64,000 nt of DNA from Numida meleagris. Lineage: Eukaryota > Chordata > Aves > Galliformes > Numididae. Positions 13,122-24,615 of this stretch are shown here, piece by piece. The position numbers and the translations under genes are program-made. Location: assembly GCF_002078875.1 (NCBI RefSeq), contig NC_034413.1, positions 64,272,252-64,336,251 of the forward strand, in the 5' to 3' direction. The notes below the pieces were generated by a model. That model worked only from the letters and a program-made list of their open reading frames with translations, was not told where the DNA came from and ran no database searches. The stretch's first letter is position 1; every line of letters begins with the position of its first letter.

Positions 13122-16100
13122 AAGCAGTACAGTTGGGTTTTGTCTTACTAAATTACAGTTGAATTTACATTTGGGAAAGGAGGAGATTAGGACTTCTGTC
13201 ATACTGAGGTGCTGAGTCAATTGAAGTTTTGCATGGAAAGGAGTTGAAAGACTAAACTGTCTGGCCATGAGCTCTTGCGTTCCATTTTATTAGTCCTCAA
13301 GTGGCTGTGGACCAAGGTCCCGATCCAATAAACTGAAGGTGCAAGTTTTCTCTCTAAGCAATATTATCCCACATCATTTTACCATAAAAATGTTTGCTGT
13401 ACTCCTCAGCAAAATTCAAGTAGATCAGTCTAAATTTCAGTACTAATTCCTGCACAGACCCTTTGTAGTTTCACGCGTTGGCATCTCAATTATCTTGGTG
13501 GATATTTTTAGTGTAGAATCTTGTGCTCAGATGACAAAATACAGCCTATAAAGCTTCAACTCAGCTATATCCAGCAGGATTGCTGTGATGAATAATACGC
13601 TTCAAAACATTCTAGCTTTTAAATGTTATCGAACTCTTATTTATTTGTTCAGTACAGGAATAGTGGGAAATGCCATTTTGTCTGTTTTCATAGTATAATT
13701 TTCTGAATCTTTTCATCCTAGCTTGGCCAGAAGTCAGTTACAACAATATGTAAAACTCCTCACTGTTTCAGGGTGTACCAGGAATTGAATTTTAGTATGT
13801 AGAGTCAATGCCTTAGTATGTTCTCATTCTCTCCAGTAGAAGTAGAGTAAACTTCTAAATTGCCTTTATCTGGCACTATCCTGTACAGCACCAATATCAT
13901 AATTCTGTGATGCATCAGAGATTAGCTTTTATAAACCCAGTTGAATTACAGGTGACCTTTTCCTGAATATCCACAATAAGATCATTACCACTGGAGAGCA
14001 CACTCCTTGTGTTGCTGTCTCTGCTTTGAGGCAGTTTACAATGTAAATAGAGAACAAGAGAATGCACATGAATGCAAATGCGTAAGGAATGAGAAATGTT
14101 GAGGAGAAAAGTGATACCATTAGTTAGCAAGCAAACACAAGAGTAATCTAACAGCTTGACTTGGATTGAGGTAATTTTCAGATGACAACTTCATCCAATT
14201 TTACATTAAAAAATGTCTTGTGACCTCAAGCTTTTCCAGGACACTAGCACAGCTCTGGCGGTATTACATATTGAAATTTCATGAGTCCTTCAGCTCACAG
14301 AACAGCACACCTAGACAGAACCATTACAGATCACATACTGAACTAAGTGGGAAGCTTTTCAGCAGCCTGCTCATTCTGGATCATTTTCATGCAGGTAAAG
14401 GCCTGCCCGTGAGCATGCAGAAAGAACAATGCTATGAACCCACATTTAGATCAAGGCACTGTGAAGTGCAAGGGGTAAGAAGAAATAAAGGGAAGTGAAA
14501 GTTGCAGGGGTGCAGGGATGTTGGAAATGGTTGTGAGAGTGTGATTAAAATAGGATGAGAACCTGATCTTGCCTGGGTCAGCATGTTGCCATTCGGACTG
14601 GCATAAATTGAATTTAACAGGTGGGTAAATTTCCACTGCATCACACCCAACATCCTTTAAGCCCAGCTAAAACTGAGAATAAAAGTCAGAGAAAAAATCA
14701 AGGAAAATCTGGTCTAGATTATCCACTAGACAATGTTTATTGCATGCATTTCTTAAAAAGCACCTTGCTTAATAATTTATCCAACATATTCTGATTATTT
14801 TACTGTAAATAAGTTTTAGTAATTGGTGATGGAAAAATACAGAGAGCTAAATAAGAAAACACTATCTACTGTGATATTTGACATACGCAGATTTCTTCCA
14901 GGAAGGGCCACAAGCAAAATTATAATGCTACTGGTTGATTTTGGCATAGCTATAGCAACAGCCATATGGAAGGCATGTAGTTTCATGGAGCTGCACATGG
15001 CAAAGTCATCACAATTACCAGGATTTCATTTGATGCGGCTGCTTGCCAAGGTTTCTGACTTAAATGAACTAAAAACATTAGTTTTCAAAATACAATTAGT
15101 CCAACTATATTTTTTTAAAAATAACAAATGGGGGAAAAAATGCTATGATCCTTTGTACAGTGAAACAAGTATTTGAGAAAGAAACTTATAAATGGGAGCC
15201 TGTTTATATCCTTAATATTATGGTGATAACACCTCTATTGCCCATTGTATCTGCTAGGAAAAGCAACAGAATGCACATCAAAAGATAAACCAGAAAATAT
15301 AAAGGAAGAATTTCACTGCAAATCTGATGACTTAAATAGGAACTTGATATTCTGGACAGAGGCAAAATCTGCAAGAGAAACAGTGAATTCCAATTTAAAT
15401 CTTGCATTTTCATTCAAAATTATCTATCTTTATCCTGTTATTCTGTGGTCAATCATAACAAATACAACTTTTTGTTTATGATGGTTGTGAGGAAATTAGC
15501 AGCGTGATGCTGCAGTATTCCCAGAATAGCAAAATGCCACGTATTCTCTGCCTTTGTATCTTATCCATACTGCACAGATTCCACGCAGTCACACCCGGGA
15601 GCCAGGGAGTAGTAACATGTAGCTTGACCCTGATCAGAAAATCTGTACTTCCTTGTGTAATATAATTCTTCTTACATGTTCTGAGTATCTACTTTTTTGG
15701 CTGTAACAAATCTGTGTTACTACTTATTTCACAGGACTTCTAGGTACTATATGCTTAACAGAAGAGAGAACATCAATTGCAGCTTTGAGAATCCACTTGC
15801 CTTAGTGGCCGGATGGATGTTAGGCATCCACTTGCATGTTCACTTAGTCACAAAGTATTGACTGAACTAAAATTAAAGATAGCTTGCAAACAGACGTAAA
15901 ATACCTTCTTAAATTTAATGGGCTTTAAAAAATATATTATTCAAAAACATTAATTGTGCTATATCACACCAGTATATCACGACTTGGTAATTTTGCAGTT
16001 TAGCAGCCACTGCAGGTGTCTGTATCCAGTGATATTTCCAGCAAAGCACAGGAGTAAAACCAAGCCTTAAAAATGTGGCAAGTGCAAGAGAAGTGCCAGA

Positions 16101-17351
16101 TCATACATGCTTAGAACAGAGGAAGCCAGCATCTAAGTGGGCAGATTCATGAAAACAGGAGCATGATGATTCAAAGAGCATGCAATGATGCTGTGGATAT
16201 TTGACCTGAAAACATGCTGTGCTAAACCTTCAGAGCTGCTCAAACACTCAAAGCTGCAAACAATTGAATCGGATAGGTAAACAAATTAGTTTCTGTTCCG
16301 AAACACTTGTTCAGACTTTAACAGATGTTTCCCAAATTTTGAGAGGGCTTTCCAGCCAACACTTGACCTCCCATTCTAAATTGCCCCTCTGATTAGCTTT
16401 TTAGAAGACAACTGAATTTAAAGACCACTGTATCACAAGTACTGTTGTAGTGCTGCGTTCTTCATTTTGTACTTAGTTCAAGATAACTAGGGGAGGAATA
16501 TTTGAAACTTACATAGGCAGATGTCCTTCTCTGGATCAAGCAGAATGCCTGTTAAAAATGGCACAGCCTTTCCAATCAGCTGGATAATATTATAGCATCC
16601 ACAGTTCTAATGTCTGCGCCAAGAGTAAGCAGTGCCTGATTTGTTTCAGACAAAATGAGAAGTAACTAAAAATATCACTCTCCGATGGGTTAAATGATGT
16701 GGCTGCTTTCTCTCCAGCAGAATAAGGAATGCTCTCTCCAGCAGAGCTGGGAGGTAGCAATGAACAGCTCATGCAGTATCTTTTCCAGTTATCACAACTA
16801 TCTGGAGCCCAAGTTTGACTATGAACACTTCAAAAATATTGTGTTCTGTAAAAAAAAAAAAATTAAAAAAAATATTTCTAGTGACAATGTTGCATGTGTA
16901 AAAATGGAAACAACTTCAAATCACTATTTCTGAGTGCTGGGTACCTCTACACTAGGTTTATTCAGTCTATTTGTAATACGTAGGGAAATAAACTCTTAAC
17001 TCATTTCTGTAGAATTGGCATTTCTTGCTTGTCCTGCTGAAAGACTGTAGGTAATTCTCCTGGAATAACACTTTAATTGATCATAAAAAGAATAAGAGAT
17101 GATTTATAGCTGTACAATGATGTGTCAACCATTGCCAGGATCGTGTACGTGTCTTTGAAGAAGACCAGAGGTGGTCTGTGAGAAAGCCCTTGTGTAGTAT
17201 CACAGATCTATCAAAACCAACAGAAACATTTTATCCAAGTGTTTCATTCCCTCTGCTGTTTTTTAAAAACTGCGTTAGACAAGAACTGCAGCAAATGATA
17301 CTGATGATTATGTAAGTTGGCCAAAATCTTATGGATAAACAGGTGATGTGA

Positions 17352-17473
17352 ATTATAGAATCATAGAATGGCTTGGGTTGGAAGGGACTTCAGGGATCAT
17401 CATTCCAACGACAGTGTCACAGGCAGGGCTGCCAAGTGCTAGACCAAGTACTAGATCAGGTTGCCCAGGGCAA
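17352..17473 (-). mobile_element. CR1 LINE 3' end, reversed
   Basis: Begins with 'atagaatcatagaatgg', the reverse complement of the terminal CR1 octamer repeats. It continues 'cttgggttggaagggacttcagggatcatcattccaac' and ends near 'aggttgcccagggc', as a 3'-truncated minus-strand CR1 copy does. The right edge is approximate. Confidence 0.92.
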
Positions 17474-18563
17474 TTATGTTACCCCTTATTGCAAGAATGG
17501 ATACATGAACATACATATTTGGGGCACTACGTTCTTTTTCAGGTTGGTGTACCAGCCTGAAAGCCAGCCAACTTAACATTTAATGACAAAATATTCTGAG
17601 ATCTTACTATCTGAAGACAAAGCACAAAATCAATAGTTCTGTCAGTGCAATTTCTCATCTGATAAACTTAAGACTTAGGAGTCTGTACTGGAAAGACTAT
17701 AGGTACTTGCTACATCACAGGATGTGAGAAACAGAAACTTTTCTTCCTGTATTTCCCTGCAGAATAACTTCCAGTTTAATCCCTTTGAGTATTCTATAGA
17801 TATGACCTATTTGAACAGTATGCCTGCAATGCTAATACTTTATGAATCAACACGGAACATTTGTTCCTTTGCTTTAAGCCCTCTTTACGTGAGCACCAGA
17901 TTTATCTTGAATATTATGCTTGCCCAGCAAGGGATCAGTTAACTATTACCATATTGGGCGATGCTGCAATTCACTTTGAATAGTACCTTATGTTGCAATC
18001 AACCTCAGTGAATCACTGTGATTATTCATACAGGAAAGTACAAAAGCACAAATATCAAAATCTGTTCCATGTTCTCCTGAACGTGCAGGGTTAGACAGAT
18101 TGTGAAGCTCTACACTGGTCAAACTGCCTGGCTTGACCTCTAGAAAGTGGCTTCTATGGGAATATTCAGTGTAAGTAAAAATCACATTTGACTCTAAATT
18201 ACGGTTCATTTCTTCTTTTGATTGACTCTCCAGGCAGAGCAGGTACCCCCACACATGCACTTCTGCTATCTTTGGTATTCACATGATTCCCCTTTTGCCA
18301 ACCTGTTTGAAGGTTACGCACGAGTCCTCTCCTGAGCAGATTATTTTTCTCAGTAGCATGGTGAATCTGTGATTCAGAACATTTCTGAAGGCTTGCTTTC
18401 CACTTCTTCTTTTGCTTGGATAGGCTTTCAAATGCTCTTTTTTTTTTTTTTTTAAATTGCCGTTTTTAACAAATTAATTATAATCACAATTTATCAACTG
18501 AAAATAATCGAGGAATAGTAATTTAATCATATTTTCAGTCCGGGAAAAAAAAGTTTTTAAATG

Positions 18564-18585
18564 CCCCCCTTCCCCCTCCCCCCCC
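18564..18585. repeat. C-rich tract (C6-TT-C5-T-C8)
   Basis: Runs of C separated only by T. The minus strand is correspondingly G-rich and could form a quadruplex. No gene is associated. Confidence 0.85.
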
Positions 18586-20101
18586 AAAATCCTGTAAGAG
18601 TAAAGAGACTCTTATTACTAGATAATATTTGCAAGAACTGTTCAGGAGGCAGCAGAAAAGGCTCTGGATTCTATTTCATTTTCTAAAGCTATTAAAAGTA
18701 AGGCTTGATAAGAAGCTACATTGCAAAAATATTTGTGGTTTTTCCTTCTAAGCCATCTGCAGTGTAACATTTTTCCTTTAAGTACTGGTAGTATTCATAT
18801 TAACAAGCATAGGTCTTATTGAAAACAACAGGCTTCTAAGGACTGAAGTTGTAAAGCTTTGTCACATGGTAAAGTAGGGAGCAATAGTAATCATGTAACA
18901 GCTCAGCAAGGGTAAAAAAAAATACAATACGTTAATAAATATAACAAAATGGAAACCATAACTTCATAATCTTAACTCAAAATATGCCCAGATTTTGATA
19001 TTTTAATTTCAGTATCTCAAAAACTGGATCAGAAGTCTGGGAAGGCAGCGAGGATATGGAGTAATAGAGCCATTCCCTTGGCCACCAGTGGCTTCATGCA
19101 AAGTGCAGGATGTGAGGACATACCAAGGACAGCTGGGGGGGACTGTGATAAGACCCATTAAAACACAGACGGTGCAAAGGTGGTGAAGTGGAATAACTAG
19201 CAACCAGTGGGCTAACAAAGCAAAACAAAGCATTTTCTTTTATGCTCAGAAACTACCTAAATAAATCCTTAACAGCTAATATTCTGCACTACAACTGGTT
19301 CAAAGAAGGAATTAGACAAGTTAATAGGTCTGTCAAGAGCCATCGAACACACTGGCTGAATAACAGACATCCAGACAAGGATGCTGTAAACCATTTATTT
19401 CTAAAAACCACAAGGATGTACCATGTACCAACTCCTCTGCAAGTGCCTTGTTTCCAAAACCCTTTTCCCAGCTATCTGTTACCGGTCATCGTGGAGATGT
19501 GACTCAGAGCAGAATGGATTTTTGGTCTTACACAACAGAACAGAGAAAACCCTGCTGCAATGCATTCTGGTCTTGCACACTTAGACTGCACCCTTTTCAT
19601 TATGAGAAAAATAATGGGTCGAAACTGAGTTTCTCAGTTTCCATTTTAATACAATTTTTTCTGCTGCTTTGTTGTTTATATCTTGTACATCAAAGATCTG
19701 ATCCAAATCCTTCTGAAGCTTTTCTCTAAAATAAGCACATAAAATTCCTTTGTAAAGATCCATCACGAGACTTACAGAAGTATTACATTTCCTTCTTGAG
19801 ATCTGATCTACTTCATCCAAACCATCCGTTACATTATCCTAAGCAGAGCATACAAGAGCAGAAGCTAAATTCTAATGTTCTTTATAAATGTAATTTATCA
19901 GCCTGTAAAATAAAATTGAGGATATTTTCTCTTATGAAAATGGTACAGTGCTGCGGAGAAGTAAATCTAATTTTGCCTTGAGATTTATGTACCTAAAATA
20001 GCCACTATGACAAAAATAAATATACAGCATATCTGCAATACACTAGAAGAGATAGTTCTATTGCATGGGATTACGCAAACTAATTCTAAAAAAGAACAAC
20101 C

Positions 20102-20119
20102 AAAAAAAAAAAAAAAAAA
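20102..20119. repeat. Poly-A tract
   Basis: Eighteen consecutive A. The upstream sequence does not resemble a processed transcript or a known retroposon, so this is recorded only as a homopolymer. Confidence 0.9.
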
Positions 20120-21889
20120 GGGAAATCATTCTTACAGCAGTTTTTCTCAGAGAAGACATAAGATCATCATGTGAACTTTTAAAATAGGAAGCAAACTTCA
20201 TAGCTAAGAGCTAAGACTACAGGAGTCCTGTGATATTTCTAGGTGTAAAAAAATGTAGGCTCGTGGGCTTCTTACAATGTTGCCCTGTTTTTCTTCAAAT
20301 GCCTTAAAAACCACAGCCTAAGTTCCTCCTTGTGTGATGAAGAAATGTCTGGCGCTCCACCTTAAGCACCACAGTTTGCACAGCTCAGTCAGAATGTTTA
20401 AACCCAAAACATTTAACTGTGTCACCACAAGGAGATGCGAACGGCTCAGCCTCATAAGGGCTAAAACTTGCATACAAGAGAGGTCTCTGAGTTTTACCTC
20501 ATAAACTTTCCACTATCAAAGACTGAGAAGAAAATACATAACATTTGTGCGTCTCCAGATGTTTTGCCCGGCGCAATGAGTTGAGTTTCATTACACCATT
20601 TCCTGATCACTGTGTGATCAGGCAGGACAGAAAAAGCTGGGAACGTGCCCCTTCCCTCTCGCCTTAGTTGCTCTCCCTGTTCGCATGAACACATGCAGCT
20701 TGATATTAGTAAAGGATTTAACTATCACTCCATTTTAATATAAATTATGCATTAAAAAATTTCGAAATATCTACTCAGTAACTAAGTGCCATTAGCTACA
20801 AAAAGGCATTATCTGCAGTCTCTCCGTCAGTGCTGCAGTCACAGCTCTGTGGATCTCTTCTTGGGCTTTGCCACACATTAACTCAGTGACCTTGGATGAG
20901 CCGTGGAAGTTTACTAAGTCCCAGCATAAACACTTCGAGGAAGGAAGTGCAAGATCAAAATAAAATCAGATGCTGTGAGATGCATACGCACTTTCATAAT
21001 TACATTTTGCATTGTTTTCAGGTCCTCCAAGTTCTAGAGAAAGTACAAGTTCTAGAGGACTGCTGTTTTCTCAGTTTTAAGAAATTAATTTTATCTATAA
21101 TAAAGTTGTGAAGTCAAAATTTTATATAAAAGCACCTTCCTGCATGTTTTGGCTTGAAGGCAGAAGAGTAAGGGCTGAAGCACAATGAATCAATGCAGCA
21201 TTATTCATAATATATCCACAGAATACATTAAAAAAAGAAAGTAGTCTGAACCAAGAGCTAATTCACCGGATTTCCTGGAACACTCAGATCTCAAGTGCTT
21301 CGGGGCAGGTATTGCTTATCTTGTTACTTCTAAGAAGCAGTTATGAGGCACTAAGCTCGCTGGATGTCCTAGTACTACCACAAGTTCATAGGTTTCTCTT
21401 TTCCTCCTATGAAGCAGCTTTTCTTTGTACTGTTAACAATGTATGCATCTGAGAATTAACCTTAACACTTTTAGTACGTTCAATGTCCATCCAGTTTCAT
21501 TTTTTTTTTTTACTGTTAAAACTGTGCTGACAGCAAGACAGACATCTCATTTGAGGATTAATTTGTCAGCACTACTTCCACTTTCTCCAAGCTGTTGTAC
21601 CGCAAAGCTGTGCAGATTATTGTGTTTATGATACAAAATTTCTGCTATCTCCGTGTATTTTAGGCCATTTCTCAGGGGTCTCGCCGTTTGTTTTCCCTCT
21701 TCCCTTTTCATAACATGCCGCCAAGCTCCGTCCTACTCCTCCAGCCCCTAGTTAGTGCTGTGCCTCTGTGCTCTGTTCCTCCACAGTGCTTTTTTATTCG
21801 ACCTCATCTCCCCTCAGCATCTCGCTGACGAGACCGCAGAAACACTCGATAACGACTGTCTGGAGGAAATCCTCTTCCATCACAGCTGT

Positions 21890-22560
21890 TCCCGCTCCCG
21901 TCAGAGGGAACCCCAGGCCTGCCCAGCCCCTCATTCGCTGAAGGGGACCGCCGCTGCGGGTCTTCAGCACCGCACTCCTCCGGGCTGCGCGGCTGAAGGA
22001 GCGGCCCAGCACAGCACAGCACAACGCAGCGCGACGGGCCGGCAGACCGAGCGCCGAGCGCCTCGATGGGCCCAGCCCCGGGGCGGGGCGGCCGCTCGCT
22101 CGCGGCCTCGGGGATGGATTCTCGGCCGCCGGTGTCGGCACGGCACCATCTTGGGAGGGCGGGAGGAAGGGGCGGACCGCGGGCGGCGCCGGCGGAGCTG
22201 CGGGCCCTGCGCGGCGCTCAGGTACCTCCGCGGGCGGGGGGCGGCCGGCGGCGCGTCCCGGCGGTTGTGCGCGGGGGAGGCGGGCGGCGAAACCCCCGCT
22301 CGGCCCCGCCGCCTGTCAGCCCCCACCGGCCGTCGTGGGCGAGAGGCCTCCCTGCCCGGCCCGCGGCGCTGAGGGGCGAGGCGAGGCCCGGCCCGCCTCG
22401 CTCCGCAGCCTGCCCTGGGGGCGGCTTTCCTCTTCCCGTCGTGCGTGGGCGGAGGCGCCGCGTGTGTGGGAGCCGTCCCCGCCGGCGCAGCGAGGGCCGT
22501 GCTGCTTCCTCACACGGGGGCGGGCCGGGGCCGGAGGTGTCTTCTCCCCGTCCTTCTGTC
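21890..22560 (+). promoter_or_regulatory. SLC35F5: CpG island promoter of SLC35F5
   Basis: A dense CpG-rich block surrounds the 5' UTR exon of SLC35F5 and extends into intron 1. It contains several GC boxes (for example the GGGGCGGGGC near 22079), a short CAGCA-type repeat near 22008-22030 and a YY1-type site on the minus strand (CCATCTTG, 22147-22154). No TATA box is evident. Long overlapping frames on both strands here, up to 231 codons, are composition artefacts of the island. Confidence 0.85.
22000..22221 (+). other. SLC35F5: SLC35F5 exon 1 (5' UTR, start approximate)
   Basis: The island contains a clear splice donor, GCTCAG|GTACCT (exon end 22221). Joined to the exons downstream, the frame that would continue into SLC35F5 has no ATG in this exon near the expected start, so it is treated as untranslated. 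The 5' edge is a guess within the island; the donor position is the supported part. Mammalian SLC35F5 as I remember it has a longer coding N-terminus, so an alternative first exon is possible. Confidence 0.6.
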
Positions 22561-24544
22561 CGGTTGTCCTCTCTGGCTCTCATCCTCACTCGTTCTACGT
22601 GTGAGTGCAGGGAGAGACCCCGTCCTTCCCCCTCTCACGGTCCTCGCAGGGTGCGCAGCCGTATTCCTCTCTCCTCCGCCTTCCACTGCGTTCTGAGCGT
22701 TCAGGGAATTCACTCACTTCCCTTTCCTCTGTTCCTGCCGCTTTTACCCAGAAATAACTAGGCAGGAAGGGAAGTGAAGAGCCCATTCAGACTCGTGTTT
22801 CTGAGAGCAGTGGTTTTGCAGCGTGCCGAAGGGCTCGGCCTTCAGAGGGATGAGGGGTGACGTGCAGTTCGGAAGGCCGCTGTGTTCGCTGTTATCAGAG
22901 GTCTGCGGCTGTTTGTCCTGTGACACAGTGCGATATGTTTAGGTCTCGCTTTCAACAGCACTATATGGGCAGCCGGTGAGGTAGATGTCACTTGTTCGTA
23001 GCAAGCTGTAGGTGTATAATTACAGGTGTCTGACAGATGTCTGTTGCTCTGTACGTGATTACGTTGGAAGAGCTTGGGCAGCCTGACGTTAGTTTTTCTT
23101 CTGTTATTGGAGGAAAGGAAGAACCAGGCAACATCGGTCCTACTTGCTGGCTTTCAGCCTGAAGCTGCCGTGTGTGTGATTGATGTGGCGATTGATGTCC
23201 TTGCCCAGCAGCATGTAGTCATGCTGAGATGCTGTATGTATGTTTTCCAGTATCGTGTACAAGCAGATTTCTATAGCATCTCTTTATGTTAAGCTAAGTT
23301 TTCTCTCTTTCTTTTTTTTCTGTTGGTAATTAAGTTAGTGTGATATCTCTGCATACTTGGGGCTTGTGGAACATTTTATGTAGCAAAGAAAGGCGATCTT
23401 TACTTGCAGCACTCAATATTGGCATGAATAACTTTTGTCCTTCGCCTCATTGTATTCTGCAAGAAGCTTGTCCTGAGTGAGGATTACAGGGCTTCAATGA
23501 GCATGGCTGTCAAGCTATATAAGGCTCACCTCTCCATCTTTTCTGAAGGCTCTGGCTTTTACTATCACCCAGTGGTGCCTCTTGAGACGTAGGTCAAAGC
23601 TGTGTTAGATTAACATTGCTGTCATGTACATTTTGAGATTTAGAAGGATGGGTTTAACGTGTTAGCCAGTTTGCTTTCAGCTTTTTTTTTTTTTTTCTAC
23701 TAAGAGGCAATGCATTGTTTCTATTTATCTTATCTTGAAAGTAATCAAACATGAAATGAGAATCACCTGACGGTGACAGTACATGTTCAAGGAGTGGGGG
23801 GTTGTGTCCCAGAACTCGTGGGATTGGAGCAGCCAGTATAACTGGAAAAACTAAAGCTGTTCTGTCTGTGGGTAAGCCTTGGTATGTTGTCTTTCATATT
23901 GTATTTACACAAGATTATTTCACCTCCAAGGAAGAATTTCAAGTTGAGTTGCTCTCTTCATAGTCTGTGACTGAGCTTCTGTTCTGGGTCTCATGTTATT
24001 CTTCTGAAATACTTCTTTGGGTGTTTTGTTTAATTCATGAAACACCTAGGGGCAATGCTCCTGTGTTACAATGATTTTTCAGTTCTTTTACTCATAAGGA
24101 TCTCTTTCCTTATCATCAGTACAGTAGAAGTGCTTATGTATCTTGTGAACTTCATGTGGTTTTTCCTTTTAGGTTTGAACTTTTAATGGGGGCAAGGGGA
24201 AGGAGAACAAGTGATAATGTGCCCACTGAAATGTGTAGTACTACAGAAACAAGTTTGCACATTAAGTGTCGCCGTAGTTATACATTTTGCATCCTCTGTA
24301 GTCGCTTCTCACCCATTCAGTGTAGTAAGAGTTGGGCAAGACGTTGAGCCTTTGGCTTCTGTGTAAGCAGTGAGTTGAGCACGTACTGTGGATTATGTAG
24401 AGACTTTAAGTCCTCTTTGTTTTTGAGTACCATAAATTGAAGTGGTGACTGAAGTGATCTAGGATACTGTTACTATTTGAAAAGCAAAATGCAACCACAA
24501 GAATTGATAAATACGCTTTTTTTCATGCTTTTTTTTTCTTTCAG
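22222..24544 (+). other. SLC35F5: SLC35F5 intron 1
   Basis: A GT-AG intron inferred between the CpG-island exon and the first coding exon. The first few hundred bases are still GC-rich; the rest is AT-rich with a T-rich run (about 23682-23698) and no recognisable repeat or exon. Confidence 0.6.
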
Positions 24545-24615
24545 AAGATCTTCATGTAACTGGCTGAAAAATGGTTCTACAAGATGGCAATCCCAACTCT
24601 AACACTATTAAAATG
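24545..24615 (+). CDS. SLC35F5: SLC35F5 exon 2 (5' UTR plus residues 1-10)
   Basis: A strong acceptor (T-rich tract ending ctttcag at 24544) and a donor (aaaatg|gtaaat) define a 71-nt exon. The ATG at 24584 (acaagATGG, A at -3 and G at +4) encodes [10 protein letters not shown] plus TG of a Trp codon. The following exon begins with G and continues L-Q-M-V-W, so the phase-2 junction is correct for SLC35F5. An earlier ATG at 24571 is out of frame. If this exon is skipped, translation could start at Met 14 (28859), giving 480 residues. The splice signals and frame are direct observations; use of this ATG is inferred. Confidence 0.72.
24571..24615 (+). other. Overlapping out-of-frame upstream ATG in SLC35F5 exon 2
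   Basis: ATG at 24571 (gaaaaATGG) opens a frame [15 protein letters not shown] that crosses the exon 2-3 junction out of frame with SLC35F5. It ends at a TAG inside exon 3 (near 28918). Its context is as favourable as that of the SLC35F5 ATG 13 nt further on, so it could reduce or tune translation. No evidence of a functional peptide is visible. Confidence 0.55.

Larger units (their letters stand above)
9990..21890. other. Intergenic interval between divergent ACTR3 and SLC35F5
   Basis: About 12 kb between two CpG-island promoters that point away from each other. It contains the 100-N gap, an AAAAT microsatellite, a G16 tract, a C-rich tract, a poly-A run and one CR1 3' end (all listed separately). 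No exon with a recognised product was found on either strand. The open frames of 60-117 codons lack recognisable domains, so I do not call genes here. Confidence 0.7.

Noticed and set aside
21755..22761. Overlapping frames of 115-231 codons in the SLC35F5 CpG island
   Set aside because: Composition artefacts. They read through the splice donor at 22222, and none continues in frame into SLC35F5 with a credible start.
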